The notes: generated by a model from the letters alone, not told the origin. A DNA stretch of 64,000 bases from Rhizophagus irregularis (GCF_026210795.1 NC_089433.1:5047001-5111000), one strand, 5' to 3'; shown: positions 13,378-26,190, numbered from the stretch's first letter. Program-made: numbers and translations.

Positions 13378-13701
13378 AACTAGGGTAATTTGGTATTGTT
13401 AGTGAGTTATAATATAATTATTGCATTATTCAGTAATTATTTATATATATTTTAAGTAATATAATAGGGTTTATATTAAAAAGTTGATTTGTATTTTGTA
13501 TATTTATCAAATAATAAATTTTATGGTTTATTTTGAGTTTATTAGTTTTATTAAAGAAATATTATATTTAATGATTAAAATGAATTAATCCTGTAACATG
13601 TTAAATGGTAATAATATAAAGATAAATATAAATATAATAGTTTGTATTGATTTTAATAAAATATTAGATATGATGATAATGTTAAGTATACGTCAAGCAA
13701 G

Positions 13702-13809
13702 GTTGCATGGGATGATCTCCCTCCTGAATATTATCGAAAATTAATTGATAGTATGCCTCAGAGGGTCAATGCTGTTATTTTCGCGAATGGATATAGAATT
13801 AATTATTAA
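13702..13809 (+). pseudogene. Tc1/mariner transposase C-terminal relic (left arm)
   Basis: The frame reads LPPEYYRKLIDSMPQRVNAV and ends in a TAA at 13807-13809. Tc1-type transposases characteristically end with a KLxDSMPxRxxAVI motif followed by a short tail, so this is the last ~35 codons of such a gene. The DDE catalytic core is absent. The same relic occurs in the right arm at 36356-36463, so it predates the duplication of the arms. Confidence 0.7.
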
Positions 13810-15104
13810 ATTTTTGTAAAATTCAATAAAGGAAGGCGTAATGAACATGTTAAATTTTTATTTTCATTTTATAAAACATATAAAAATTTTTTAATTTTGA
13901 AAAGTGGCCGGATCATTTAGGCCACCATCTGTATGTAACATGATCTGTCCATGTTATTTGATTGGCGGTCGGGTCATATTATACACAATTCTTTATTGCT
14001 AATATAATTTTCCGGTTAATGAATTTTTAATCACTTTTTTTACAAAAAAACTTAGTTTGTATTAATAATAATTTTTCTATTCCCATCCTCTTGGAATGAA
14101 TGATGCAGCTATCCAGTTATTTTCAGTTTTTGTAATTACAAATTTTTTTTAAATGAATATTATTCCTTTTTCAGTCAAAGCCAATTTTTTTTCCATCATT
14201 GTAATTCTTTTATTTATTTAGTGTTTTTAATAATTTTTTTATCACTATAAAAATTTGTTTTTAAATTTTCTATTAATAAAATAGTGGCAAAAAAAAAAAT
14301 AATAAAAATTGATATGAAAATATAGAAACATAATATGGACGAAATTATATTTATTTTGTAAAAGATATTTTGCGATGTGATTTTAACATGATTTATATAA
14401 AGAAAAAAACTCCATTAATCCATTTATATTTTGAAACAATAAAATGATATATCTTTTTTTTATACTGTATATTCATACTGTATGCTTATAAAAAAATAAA
14501 ATCTCCATATTTTTTAATATTCCACATTTTAAAGTACTTAATTAAATTCATATATTTATTATTAAATTCAAATAATAGAATAGCATCTGTTTTTTAATAC
14601 TAATATATTTCATTAATTTATAATGTTTCATACATTGCATTTATTTATTAAGTTTCATTTATTCACATTTATTGTTAACCTTTTGTAAACATGCAATTTA
14701 CTTTATATATACTGCCTATTATCAGAATAAGTATGTTAATTATGTAATCATTTATGAACTTAATAAATAAACGCGTTAAAAAAAGAATCAGAATAAGTAA
14801 AAATTGGCAAAAAATCGGATAGCCAATTTTTAGCTACATCTGTCCAATTTGTGACTTTTACAGCCGATTTCATAGATCGTTAGTATATTACCAATATAAA
14901 AATGTAGATTCTATAATCCATATACAATTTTTTTGTATGGTAAAAAATAAAGAAAAATTTATATTGTAATATTAAATTTAATTTTAAATAATAATGCTTT
15001 ACTGAATTGCAAATAAATTTACATTCTTTAATGTATTTTTAAAATTTAAATTTTTATTTAATATTACATAATATAGTATGATCATAAAAAATATAAATTA
15101 CTCC

Positions 15105-16400
15105 ACTGCATTTTCATGAAAATTGGATTTTGACTGCTAAACAACTTTTAATTAATAAAAGAAGTCGATTTCCTTTGACCAAAATGTTCAAAATACGTTC
15201 TGAAGTGACAAAACAGAAAAAATAAAATTCATGAATGAGTACCGTTGTGAAAAACGTGAATAACCCTTCAAGTATTAACTGTACCTTCATGAAAATTAAT
15301 ATCCAAGCAGATTATGACCTACTAAAAAACTTTCAATTAATATAAGAAGTCAATTTACTTTGACTAAAATGCTCAAAATATGCTCTGAAGTGACAAAATG
15401 GAAAAAATAAAATTCGTGAATGAGTATCCTTGTGAAAAACGTGAATAACCCTTCAAGTATTAACTGTACCTTCATGAAAACTAATATTCAAACAGATTAT
15501 AACTCGCTGAACAACTTTCAATTAATATAAGAAGTTGATTTACTTTGACTAAAGTGCCTAAAATATGCTCTGAAGTGACAAAACAGAAAAAATAAAATTC
15601 GTGAATGAGTACCATTGTGAAAAACGTGAATAACCCTTCACGTATTAACTGTACCTTCATGAAAATTAATATCCAGGCGAATTATGACCCGCTGAACAAC
15701 TTTCAATTAATATAAGAAGTCGATTTACTTTGACTAAAGTGCTCAAAATACGCTCTGAAGTGACAAACCGGAAAAAATAAAATTTGTGAATGAGTACCGT
15801 TGTGAAAAACGTGAATAACTCTTCAAGTATTAACTGTACCTTCGTGAAAATAATATCCAAGTAGATTATTACCTGCTGAACAACATTCAATTAATATAAG
15901 AAGTCGATTTACTTTGACTAAAATGCTCAAAATACGCTCTGAAGTAACAAAACGGAAAAAATAAAATTCGTGAATGAGTACTGTTGTGAAAAACGTGAAT
16001 AACTCTTCAAGTATTAACTGTACCTTCATGAAAACCAATATTCGAACAGATTATTACTCGCTGAACAACTTTCAATTAATATAAGAAGTCGATTTACTTT
16101 GACTAAAATGCCGAAAATACGCTCTAAAGTGATAAAACAGAAAAAATAAAATTCCATTGTGAAAAATGTGAATAACCTTTCAAGTATTAACTGTACCCTC
16201 ATGAAAATTAATATCCAAGCAGATTTTGACCCGCCAAAAAACTTTCAATTAATATAAGAAGTCGATTTACTTTGACTAAACTGCCCAAAATACGCTCTGA
16301 AGGTAAAAAAAATTTGTAACTTAGTACTATCATGTAAAAATGTAAATAACTCCAAAAATATTAACTGTGCTTTCATGTAGATTAATATCTTAACAGCTTC
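15105..16400 (+). repeat. Tandem array, about 184 bp unit, about 7 copies
   Basis: Each unit contains CTTCATGAAAATTAATATCC, AACTTTCAATTAATATAAGA, GATTTACTTTGACTAAAATG and CGTGAATGAGTACCGTTGTG. Starts of the GTGAATGAG word at 15416, 15601, 15786 and 15970 give the period. The sixth unit has lost part of this word and the last is divergent. Open frames that cross the array (15666-15890, 15823-16038) follow from the repeat and are not genes. The right arm keeps only about two units. Confidence 0.85.
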
Positions 16401-16552
16401 AAACTTGCTGAACTACTTTTAATTAAAGAGCAAGATTTACTTTGGCCAAAATGCTCAAACCATAATTTGAAATATGTGTAAACAAACTATAATATTTGTT
16501 TATATTTAAATTCTGAGTTATTTAATTTAAATATGTTTGTGTTTATATTTAA

Positions 16553-19500
16553 TTCGTGATCCGCATATAAAGTAGAGAATATCGATATTCCGATGTGGGG
16601 TGCCGATCATATATAAATATAGTAAATTAGCCATAATTCAGCTATTTTGGACCGAGCTAGCACCACCATCTTGTACGACCTAAACATCATATTTTATATA
16701 CTAATAATAGAATACTATATGAATAAATTTCTTGCATTTTCATACTGAATTTGTAAACAAAAAAAAAACTTTTACTAGCCGGGTCGTCAGATTCCTGGCT
16801 ATAAATATAGTAAGTAAATTCGCAATTTCAATAATTTTTATAAAATTTATGGCAAAAAAACTTAAAAAAATGTTGTTTTAACGTCAAAAATTTTCAAAAA
16901 TTTACAAAATTTTATTCATTTGTCAAATTCTTTATTTACTAAGATCTGTCAACTAGTGCTAAAGCTTGTTGGGCTTTCAATTTACGATGAGTTTGTGCAT
17001 ATCGAGAAATCCAATTACTAATTGTAGAAATTTTTGGAATTTCCTCTTCTTCTAAAACTCCTTCTTCTACTAAACCTTTCAGTTCATTATGCATCTCTTG
17101 AGCTGTATACTTTTCACTTTTATTTATATCTCCGGCCAAGAAATATGCCTCAAGGTATGGAATAACATTTTTGCTTATTCGTTTACCTCCTCCTTTTTTA
17201 CCAAATTTCTGATTTTCTTTTAAGGCCCATCCACTTGATAATGCAAAATTCGATGTGTGATTCAAAACTTGCCTTGAACCCAAATCAGTATCAATAATTT
17301 CAGTATTCAAAACGTCTATTATTCATTCAGAAAAAAAGAAAATTAGTTTTGAGATAATATAATCACAATTTTACGGTAAGAATGATTTACCTATATTTTG
17401 TGGTGATATTTCATCGTTCAATTTATTTTGTAAAATTTCTGCTAATATAACTCTATTATTGCTTACATCTGTGTCAATGCCATATTCCTTCAATTGTTTT
17501 TTCAATTCTTCAATAGTAAGACGATTTGTATTGATTTCTAATATAAAAAAAAATCAATGTAAAACAATTGCAAAAAAAGAAAAAAAAATCAATTTATTAT
17601 ATACTTGATCTATGAGGTAATGGAATATTCCAATCGGAAGTTGGAATTGAGTGATCTGAAACTTGTGGATTAGGTTTTTCAAGAGGTCTTTTTTCAAATT
17701 GTGCTATTTTAGCCGGCTCAAAATTTTTCCAAGTTCCAATATTAGGCATTGCACGAGCCTGAATAAATCCTGCATATTCACCTTCTGTCGGCCAGGACCA
17801 CTCATACCAATTGGAATTTCCTGGTATTGAATTTTTCTTTTTTCGTCCTGATTCTATAAATCATAGTAATTGCTTTCAGTAATAAGTATTACATAACTTC
17901 AAAATTGTATTCTCACATATACCCTTTTTCCGTTCTGGTTCCAAATGTGCTACTAAAGTACCACAAATCCCTTGAATAGCATTCTCTATATCTACACCTT
18001 CATTGATATCAAACCCCAATCGAACATAACGATTTATCGCATGTGAAATCTGTAACCAATGATTCAATAAATAATAATGGTGATTTCCTAAATTATTTGA
18101 ACAATCAATACACACTTGGGCATGGTGAGAATCAATTGATGTTTTAGCCTCTCCAGCTTCTAAAAAAACCCATTTTTTTACTGAAATATTGTACCATTCA
18201 TTCCAATGCCCTAGAATTAACATTAGGTCCGCATTGTGATAATGTGGACCATTATCAGAAAGAAAAGTAACCCAATCTGGTTTGACTTCAAGCGATTCAA
18301 TAACTGCATGTAGTGAAGAAGCTGTGAACCATGCATCTTGGCATGTATCGGCCGACCAGTGATCAAATACTTGAATATCCAATTGATGACTTTCAGATTT
18401 TCGTGTATAGACAAGAATTGAATGCAAAGCCCATCCTTTTTTCCCAAAAAAAGCACTTTTTGTTTCTCTTGCGCTCTTGGGTAAGATTTTCATCTTATAA
18501 TCAACTATTATTATAGCTCCTTTTTCATCTAAATCTAATAGATTCGCGTTAAATTGAGAATTTAGAAATACCTTTCGCGTCTGATGACTCAAATAATAGA
18601 AAATTTGATCTCGTAATTCATAAATTTCCTCGTGAATATTATTTGGAGTGTTTTTTTCAATATCAATGAAGAATTGAAAAAGTGCATCACAATCTGAACA
18701 TGTGTGAGTATGTTGTTCATTACATATACCAAAAGCAAAAGGAAGGCAACGGTTTATACATTGGTTATGTGCTGTTGTACCATCAGAATTTACAGTCAAA
18801 TGTGACTCATATTCCCTTTTCAGATATCGTTTTAACTTCTCTCCTTGATCTAATAATTGATTCTAAATGAAATTATTAGAAATTAATATTATATAATTAT
18901 TTTTTATCAATTATAGGAATAAAAATATTACCTGGATATGAAGATTACTAACATGATTTTGAATGAGTTTGGTAAGTTCATCAAATGTTTCATAGCCATA
19001 TGTGTTGCATATTGAACACAAACCACCAAGATTCTCACGATAAATATATCTATTGCCCTGCAAATGCTTATAAAAAGTTGTTCGTTTTACTCCACTTGGA
19101 TATTTTTCATGAAACTTTTCCCACAGATCTTGTTTTGTATTTTTGAGGTAATGAACTGGTTCTTGCGTAATGGTGTCTGTTTTGTATGAACTCATTATTA
19201 CATTAGCCTTATCAGAAAAGAATTGTTCTAAATTTTCTTTTTTTTCCCGTCCTAATTTGTCTTTGACAATAATAGGTTTTTTTGCTTGAGGTGCACCTGG
19301 TCCATTAATACGTGCATATTGGCGGGCTCTTGATACTGTATTTGCAGCTACCTGTAAGTTTATATTTTTATTAGTTCAATTATTTTGATAACATGCATTG
19401 TAGTAGTATACACTAACAGTACACTTACCCCTAATTTTGATCTGAGTTCTTGATAGGTAAATTTTGTAGCAATAATTGAAAGAATTCGTCTTTGACCATT

Positions 19501-20873
19501 TGGACCTCTATTTGTATTTTCCAATGCGTTACGAAATGCTTGCCAAAATGTAAGAGATTGATTTTCTTGATAATATGGATTTTGTTGGAGGAATCCTGAT
19601 TCATAAAGTATTTGTAATGTTGTACTATCTTTTTGAACGTTATCTGATTTCGTCCAAAATTCAAACTAAATTAAAAAAATTATTTGTCAATAATAAATAA
19701 AAAAGTCAACTCATTTTTTTGCATAATTACTAACTTTAGATTCTCCATTTTTGAAGGGGGTGATATTAGTACATCCTGCATTTTGAACAAATGCTCTCCA
19801 AGCACGCCATTCTCGTTCATTAATTTCATAACCAGATGGATATGAATCTAAAATAGCTTTCCGTAATTCTAAAATATCACTTTTCTGATTTAACCATTTA
19901 TTAAATAAATCATGCCATTTGATCTCACATGAAATTCTTCTTTTCAAATGATATTTATAAAGATTTTCTAACACTCCCTCTAAAGTCCAGTCCAATACCG
20001 TGCAAGAAGGAATTTGTGCTTGTTGAATACAAATTTGCGTATACGGATTTTCTAACCCAAAAATTTTTTTTCCAGAATAATTTGAAAGTCTGCCAATACA
20101 TAACCAAACTTCATTAGGATCAATAGCATTATACGTTTTTATCAAAGTATCATTAGTATATATTTGAACTACACACTCTTCATCTTCTATTTCTTGAATA
20201 AAAGCTGATTTTATACCATTGTAATGGGATTGAAAGACGGATTTATATCCTTCTCCTGCATAATTCCATTCTGGTTTTTTTGATTTTCCCATTCCCAGCA
20301 CAATTACGTTCAATTTTCCAAGACTAATCATATATGGACGAAATATAATATCATCAAGTAATTGTTGTATAATATTTGAATTGTCAAAACCCATAACTTG
20401 TGGACCAGGGAACTTTGCATTTGAACGAAAAACTTTTTCATAGCAGGTGTTAATAGCTTCTGTTGGTGAACTGCACACACCTGACCTATATTCTTCAGAA
20501 AAACACAAAAATCCAGGAGAATTTGGATGTTGAGTATCTTTTACAACGGTAATTATGAAGTCACATTTTTTTAAAACTGTATGAGTTTTCATTCCTAAAC
20601 GAATCAGAAGGAGAGGAGTATGCGTAGGATTCTTATTTATTGGTCGCGCAAGCCACCAGTTATGACAAAATGGACCAAAATGTAAATTTTCTACAATTTT
20701 GCCTGGGGAAATAAGTGTTGTAATGTATTCTTTACTTTTACTCATATGTTTTGACTTTAAAAAAGAAGTTGGGTATGTAAAAAACGCGAGATTCTAAAAG
20801 ACGCAAAATCGCATATGCGTATTATCCCCGGATTTTATATATGTCGATCACTACTTTATATACGGATCACGAA
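16553..20873 (-). mobile_element. TTAA-target DNA transposon, 4321 bp, apparently autonomous
   Basis: The ends are near-perfect terminal inverted repeats: TTCGTGATCCGCATATAAAG on the left and the complement of CTTTATATACGGATCACGAA on the right, one mismatch in 20. It is flanked by TTAA on both sides (16549-16552 and 20874-20877). The reverse-complement copy of this site in the right arm, near 29485-29500, has a single TTAA and no element: a clean empty site. The interior is almost filled by one 7-exon transposase gene. TTAA duplications are known for piggyBac and Sola3 elements, but these ends do not start with CCC as piggyBac ends do, so the superfamily is left open. Confidence 0.9.
16939..20745 (-). 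CDS. DDE-type transposase of the TTAA transposon, 7 exons, about 1126 aa
   Basis: Exons 20745-19735, 19665-19429, 19351-18932, 18862-17923, 17853-17605, 17537-17391 and 17315-16939 join in one open frame of 1127 codons. A candidate catalytic triad is D about 677 (IIIVDYK), D about 759 (FLSDNGPHY) and E about 791 or 794 (FLEAGEAKTSIDSH); the last spacing, about 31-34 residues, is typical of DDE enzymes. Cysteine pairs at CSICNTYGYE (end of exon 3) and CNEQHTHTCSDC (exon 4) suggest zinc binding. Exon 6 reads like a SAP DNA-binding motif (LTIEELKKQLKEYGIDTD). The C-terminus is basic (GKKGGGKR) and then helical. The protein should cut and paste the element at TTAA in the nucleus. No stop or frameshift was found. 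I cannot name the superfamily. Splice sites come from GT..AG consensus and frame continuity. Confidence 0.85.
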
Positions 20874-21624
20874 TTAAGGAAAAAAAATAAAATTTTACTT
20901 CTATTTTATTAGGTTTTTGTATATGAAAAGACAAAAAAATAATCAGCTGAAAAAATAAAAAAATTCTTTGTTAATAACCGTAATACATGATCACATGTTG
21001 TTGCAATATTAAAATCAGAAATCCTATATTTAAATTGGTAATACGTATTACATATATGACCGATAGACCAAATTATATCTCCTGCTATTACAATTGTAAA
21101 ATAATATTAAAATTATGAATAAATTAAAAGTTTTTCTAATTTGAAAAATGCAAATCTTTCTGAATTACTCAAATTTTCAAATCTGTTTATTATATAATAT
21201 AATCAATAGTTAATTTTCACTGCAAAATTTCCTAGGAATGGATAAATAAATACATATAAAATTTACTACCCAGTAAGGTTTTTTTGGATGGTTTTAACCT
21301 CTACTTATTATTTATTTTATTTATTTTATTTTTTTTATAGAGAGAAATTGTCATAATACATGTATTATTTTAAAATTAACATTTTAAAAATTAAATTGAA
21401 AAACTATAATTTATTAATTAACAATAAAATGTTTTTTGTTAAAATTATTTAAAAATTTTTTAAATTATAGCGAAAATGCTACAACAGTAAATAATATTAT
21501 AATAGTAAAATTGATCAGCAAACAAATGAAAACATGCAAATATTGAATGATGTCTCAATTTAACAGGTATTTTCAGTGGCACAGGAAGAGTTTTTGCGAA
21601 AAGTTGGCATTAGAAGTTTTTTTC

Positions 21625-21740
21625 ATTGTCATTGTCATTGACATTGACATTGACATTGACATTGACATTGACATTGACATTGACATTGACATTGACATTG
21701 ACATTGTCACTGACATTGACATTGTCATTGTCATTTACAT
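21625..21740. repeat. (GACATT)n microsatellite at the inner end of the left arm
   Basis: About fifteen hexamers of GACATT/GTCATT type occur in a row. The reverse complement (CAATGT)n is at 26401-26465 in the right arm with fewer copies. A 98-codon open frame over it (poly Ile-Asp) is an artefact of the repeat. Confidence 0.9.
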
Positions 21741-21768
21741 AAAGTTATATAAGATTAATTTGAGAGTT

Positions 21769-22208
21769 TTTTACCAAAAAGGAAATTTTTTTATAAAAAG
21801 AGAAATGATTTTCAATTTCGAGGCAATTCAGCAGGTGTTTTAATAACAAATTGAGAAATGATTTCCATAGAAAATCTCGTGACAAAATTTATAATAAATT
21901 TAAAAATAAATGATCAACAAATGATCAACAAAATTGTTACTAGTTTTATAAAAAACGCCCAATAATATCTTTTTATTGTTTTAAAAAGGAATAATCATTT
22001 ACAAATAAATGATAGAGAATTTGCATAATTTGATTAATACACAAATAATATAAAATGTCAGTGTTCCTTTGTGTAATGAAACAACAAACACTAGTAGTTC
22101 AATAACAATTATTAGCTTATATAATGAATAAACTTAGTCATATTCCTTGCAATATAATTAAAATGAAGAATCCTCTGATTTTTATTTGAAAACTTGCTAT
22201 TAAACAAA
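21769..22208. other. Start of the unique centre, no gene seen
   Basis: The stretch is AT-rich with A and T runs and no recognisable coding frame. It separates the left arm from the F-box copy that ends at 22209. Confidence 0.5.
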
Positions 22209-23642
22209 TCAAAACATTAAAATGATATTTGAACCTGTTATTATACCTTCTTCATAATATTTTTTAAAAATATCTTTATATTTTTCTATAATAGTACGTT
22301 TTCCATTGATATTAAAATAAAGTAATTTACGTCCCCTACAACTTTCAAAAAATTTTTCAAAAGCATCAATAGAATACACCAAATTTCCATTGATTGTTAT
22401 ATGAGTTAAAGTTTTTAGAGAAAATTTAGTTAATATATCTAATAATTCATCTCCTATACCATAATTTTCATTGCAACTACCAAGACTATCAAGAGATAGT
22501 CTTACTAAAATTTTGCAATTCATTAATAATGATCTAACATAAATCAAATCGTTAGGTCCAAGATGTGTAGTTAATTGCTCTATCTTTGGACAATGATTAG
22601 AAATTGCTTTTAGTAACATTCCTGTATTCTCAACTGATATATCCAAAGTTTTAATAGATACATCCGAAATATTTCCTTTGGTTTTTTCAATTAACATTGC
22701 CAATTCCTTAAAGCATGATGAATCATCATTAATAATGAGAGACCGAAGATCTGGGAATATTGTATTTGCTAAATATTTTTTGAATTCTTCAATTCCTTCA
22801 TAACTTTTAAGTTTATAGCAAATTGATAACCTTTTTAGATTGACAAGTGATGTTAAAAATGAATGTGAAATAACACCAACCGAACAAAATAAAGTAATAT
22901 TATTGATTGTACATCATTTTCTTGCTAATGCTTCATCTAATTCCTCACATAACCTTTCCTTAGTACGAAACTTAAGTATTATTTCTTTTAAATTTCTTTG
23001 TGCATTAATTAAAGAAGTTAATCCAGGAATACCCTGAGAATAACAGTCAACATATAATACGTTCAAATTTTTACAAATCTGTGCCATATCATTAATATTA
23101 TTGGAAGTTACATAAGAGAGATCAATATATAGATCATGGAGTTGAGAAAAACATTTTGTCGAAGCTTCTGAAAATGATGACAAAGGTAGAAAAATTTTCC
23201 ACTATAATCTTTTAATACCTTCACATTGTCTAATGAATAACTTGTAAATTTCTTGACTTAAAAGATAATTTTTTGAAAAATTAACATTTAAAGCTTGTCC
23301 TTCAAATACAAAATTCATAATCTTATCTATAATATCATTACTTAGAAATTTACAAAAGCCGACATAATTAAATGTTAAGGGTTCTGAAAGAATCGTTGAA
23401 GGTAAACTAATATAATTATCAATCAAAAGTTGTTTTGAAGATGTTGGTAGGCAGGAAAGTATTGTATTACAATATTTTTCTTGTGATTCTTCGCAATTAG
23501 AGTATGGATATCGTTCCCACAAGATAGGTACTACTAAACGACACCATTCTTTATTAATTAAAAGGCAGGAATATAATGATTTATTATCTGTTCGTAATTC
23601 ATTAAAAATATAAGTAAGACCTTCAATACTTAATTTTTCCAT
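22209..23642 (-). pseudogene. F-box/LRR gene with two in-frame stops, 477 codons
   Basis: The frame runs from ATG at 23642 to TAA at 22209 without a frameshift but is interrupted by TAG at 23202-23204 and TGA at 22914-22916. It aligns end to end with the intact 474-residue F-box gene at 2745-4169 (for example LRTDNKSLYSCLLINKEWC against LRADKKSLYSCLLVNKEWC, and KAISNHCPKI in both). The stop positions correspond to Glu and Gly codons in the intact copy. It is therefore a recent pseudogene, unless the stops are read through, for which there is no evidence. It sits in the centre of the giant inverted repeat, so it may have been carried there. Confidence 0.85.
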
Positions 23643-25114
23643 TTTATTTTATTTTAGTTTATTCAAAAGCCAGATAAATAAAAATGAGCAAAAAAATGAA
23701 TTTATTAATATTAAGTAAATGATCGTATGTGACCAATCTTGGTTAATACATGAAATTGATAGTATGTGGGATGTTACATGGTTATTCATTAGTTATGTAA
23801 CACTTGTAAAATTATTTAATAATCTATCACCAATTATATTGATATAATCACCTTTTAATAAATTTTAAATTATTTGTTTATCTATATTACTATTATTTTA
23901 CTCGTTTTAATCCACTTCCTTTCTCAGGGATATGTATGAAATGGGAAACTTTCTATGTATTGTATAGAATAAATTTGAACATACTTGTAACAAAAATATT
24001 TTTATCCTTTTGATTTCATTTTAGAGATTATGTAGTTATACTTGAACAGAATTAATTAACAATAATGATTATAAATCATTAAATAAATAAAATATGGAAT
24101 GAGACGGAATCTTATTGGAGATTACAAATTGAAAGGATGTTTAGATTGACAAATGAGAAAGTACTTTTTAAATTCAAATTGGAACAAATTGGATTACCTT
24201 AAGGCATTTGTATTTTTGGTATTACATAGACCATATATAGTTACTATTCCAAAGAATTAGATCTCATTGAATAAAGGTGTGTATTTTGTGATATAAATTG
24301 TGAAAGAAAATTATCTTGAGAATAATTGCAAACCATTTTATTTAGGAAAATTTAAATAATTTTGAATAAAACTGATGATAATTTAAATTTTAAATTCCAA
24401 TGATAATCATGTAATAAAATATTAACGGTTAAACTACAAGAAATAGAAAAATGGTAATGACCATTTAATAATTTTTTATTTGAAGGTGCAGATTCAGGTA
24501 AATTATATCTTTCAGATAAATTTTTTAATAAAAAATTTTCAGCAAAGAATAAAATGCTGATAAATAACCTTAAATATATACATTGGGAAGACCTTTTCAT
24601 ATTATTTCAGAAAATTTGTGTCAGTGATTTTTTATTATTTTAATACTTATAATATGTTTAATTCAAATTTGAATTTGATAAAATATTTAATGAATTTGAA
24701 GATATATTATAATTAAAGATGATAGAAAGTATCCTAATTTACAATCAAGAGAAGTTTTGATGAGAAGATATCAAAAACTGAATTTATAAAATATAAATTT
24801 TAAGAAAGTTAAAGCTAAATGATAATATTACTAAAGAAAATCAGATGTAGAATGGTATGTTTTAAACTGTATTTGTTTGTTATATATAGTAATTTTTTAA
24901 TATTACAATATACTTTTTAGTGAAGCAAAATAAGTGATTTAAATTTAGAATATTTTCTAAGTGTATTTCTTATAAAAAGAAAATTAAAGACAATGGTATT
25001 TATAAAATTTGTATTAATTGTCATAATATATGAAAAGATTATGTTTTTATCCTGATAGTTCCTGATGCTAATCAAGGTGACAAAAAATAAGGCCCTTTAA
25101 TTCTTCTTTTTTTT
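23643..25114. other. Non-coding centre of the giant inverted repeat
   Basis: No gene is supported. An 82-codon minus-strand frame at 24352-24600 has low-complexity composition and no recognisable family. The segment lies between the F-box pseudogene and the integrase relic; in a complete Maverick-type element replication or virion genes would be expected here, and none is visible. Confidence 0.5.
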
Positions 25115-26190
25115 TTATTCCCAAAATTTGTGAATTAAGTCAGGAACATCCTCCTCCAACTGGTCAGCAGGTTCCCAAGTAGCCTCAGTGTCTGGATATC
25201 GCTCCCACTTGACCAAGTACTGATGTTGACCTTTCTTAATGCGATGCTGAAGTCTGCTCAGAAACAAATCTTTCAGGTTGTCCTCTTATCACAGAGTCAG
25301 GTGGAAGACGTTCATTTTTAGGAACAATCTGCAGCTCTTTTCGGGTGTATGCACATCTGGTTACACCTAATCATCCATGTGGTCCATCAAGAAGGTATGT
25401 AGGAGGCTGTTCAGGTGAGAGTATCATTTTTTTGATAACACATATGTTTGGATTCCATCTTATGTCTCCTGTACAGAATTTTCCATGGAGTTTATTACCA
25501 AGCACTGAGATAGGTTCATCTAACTTGACTCTGACATGTGTTCCTTCAGAGAGGAGGTCTGTCTTTTTTGACACTTTGGGTGACACTGTTGGAATGTCTG
25601 GAGGATTTCTTTGCCAGAGTTTATCTATTTTACTAACTACATCACGGAAATCTTCTGACCATTCCACAGATGTGACCCCGATTTTCAACTCCTGTGCCAC
25701 CATTTATTTGAGAAGGGGTTCTTGGATGGCTTGGATAGCTCTTTCAGCATATGATTGCTGTTTATGTCTACCTGGCTCTCCGAACCTTATCATCACCCCT
25801 AGGCTGTTTAGGAAAAAATCACGTACCTGATCATTGGTGAATTCTGATCCAGAGTCTGTCTCCAGTCAATGTGTTGGTGGCTTAATACAATTTCTTCTGT
25901 AGATTTTAACAAATCCATTTAGGACTCTATTTGCAGTCTTATCCTTTAGGGGTTCTACATCAACTCTCTTTCCTGCAACTTCCACCACTACGAGAAAATA
26001 GTAGAATCCATGGGTCAACTGGCATCTCTGCAAGATCTGCCTGATGTGTTGCATTTGGTTTCCATACAATTACCTTTGGGTGTTCTGTTGACTTTTCCTT
26101 TAGGGCTTTTTGTATAGGTTGTAGTGCTCTTCACTTTTTAGAATTCGTGCTGGACTGCTGGTACTCCGCATAGACTGTAGTATTTGTAGT
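25115..26190 (-). pseudogene. Integrase (rve) with C-terminal chromodomain, degraded
   Basis: Read on the minus strand, successive pieces show an RNase-H-fold integrase core: THQAD-like first Asp region near 26050, VVVEVAGKRVDVEPL, ETDSGSEFTNDQVRDFF (second Asp), and SYAERAIQAIQ (Glu). An SH3-like segment follows (GKFCTGDIRWNPN, PPTYLLDGPHG), then a chromodomain (YLVKWERYPDTEATWEP) ending at TAA 25115-25117. Breaks are TGA at 25866-25868, TAA at 25704-25706, TGA at 25371-25373 and at least two frameshifts (near 25275-25300 and 26000-26050). The core plus SH3-like plus chromodomain order is known from Maverick/Polinton and chromovirus integrases; the SH3-like segment reads to me more like the Maverick type. 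It is composed and base-balanced unlike its AT-rich surroundings. Confidence 0.7.

Larger units (their letters stand above)
13378..21768 (+). repeat. Left arm of the giant inverted repeat
   Basis: The arm covers 13378-16552 and 20874-21768, split by the TTAA transposon at 16553-20873. It pairs with the right arm on the opposite strand. In order inward it contains a Tc1-like transposase tail, AT-rich spacer, an array of ~184 bp tandem units, the insertion site of the TTAA transposon, and a (GACATT)n microsatellite at about 21625-21735. Similarity to the right arm ends at about 21768 near AAGATTAATTTGAGA. Confidence 0.8.

Noticed and set aside
15666-16038. Overlapping minus-strand frames with repeated peptide
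   Set aside because: They follow the ~184 bp tandem units and occur only because the unit lacks stops in that frame.
21547-21843. 98-codon open frame with an Ile-Asp repeat
   Set aside because: It is the translation of the (GACATT)n microsatellite. The surrounding frame has no other content, and the same repeat in the right arm has no such frame.
24352-24600. 82-codon minus-strand frame
   Set aside because: No family resemblance, no splice context, and composition typical of spacer.
25345-25830. 161-codon plus-strand frame
   Set aside because: It is antisense to the integrase relic, whose minus-strand pieces have clear motifs.
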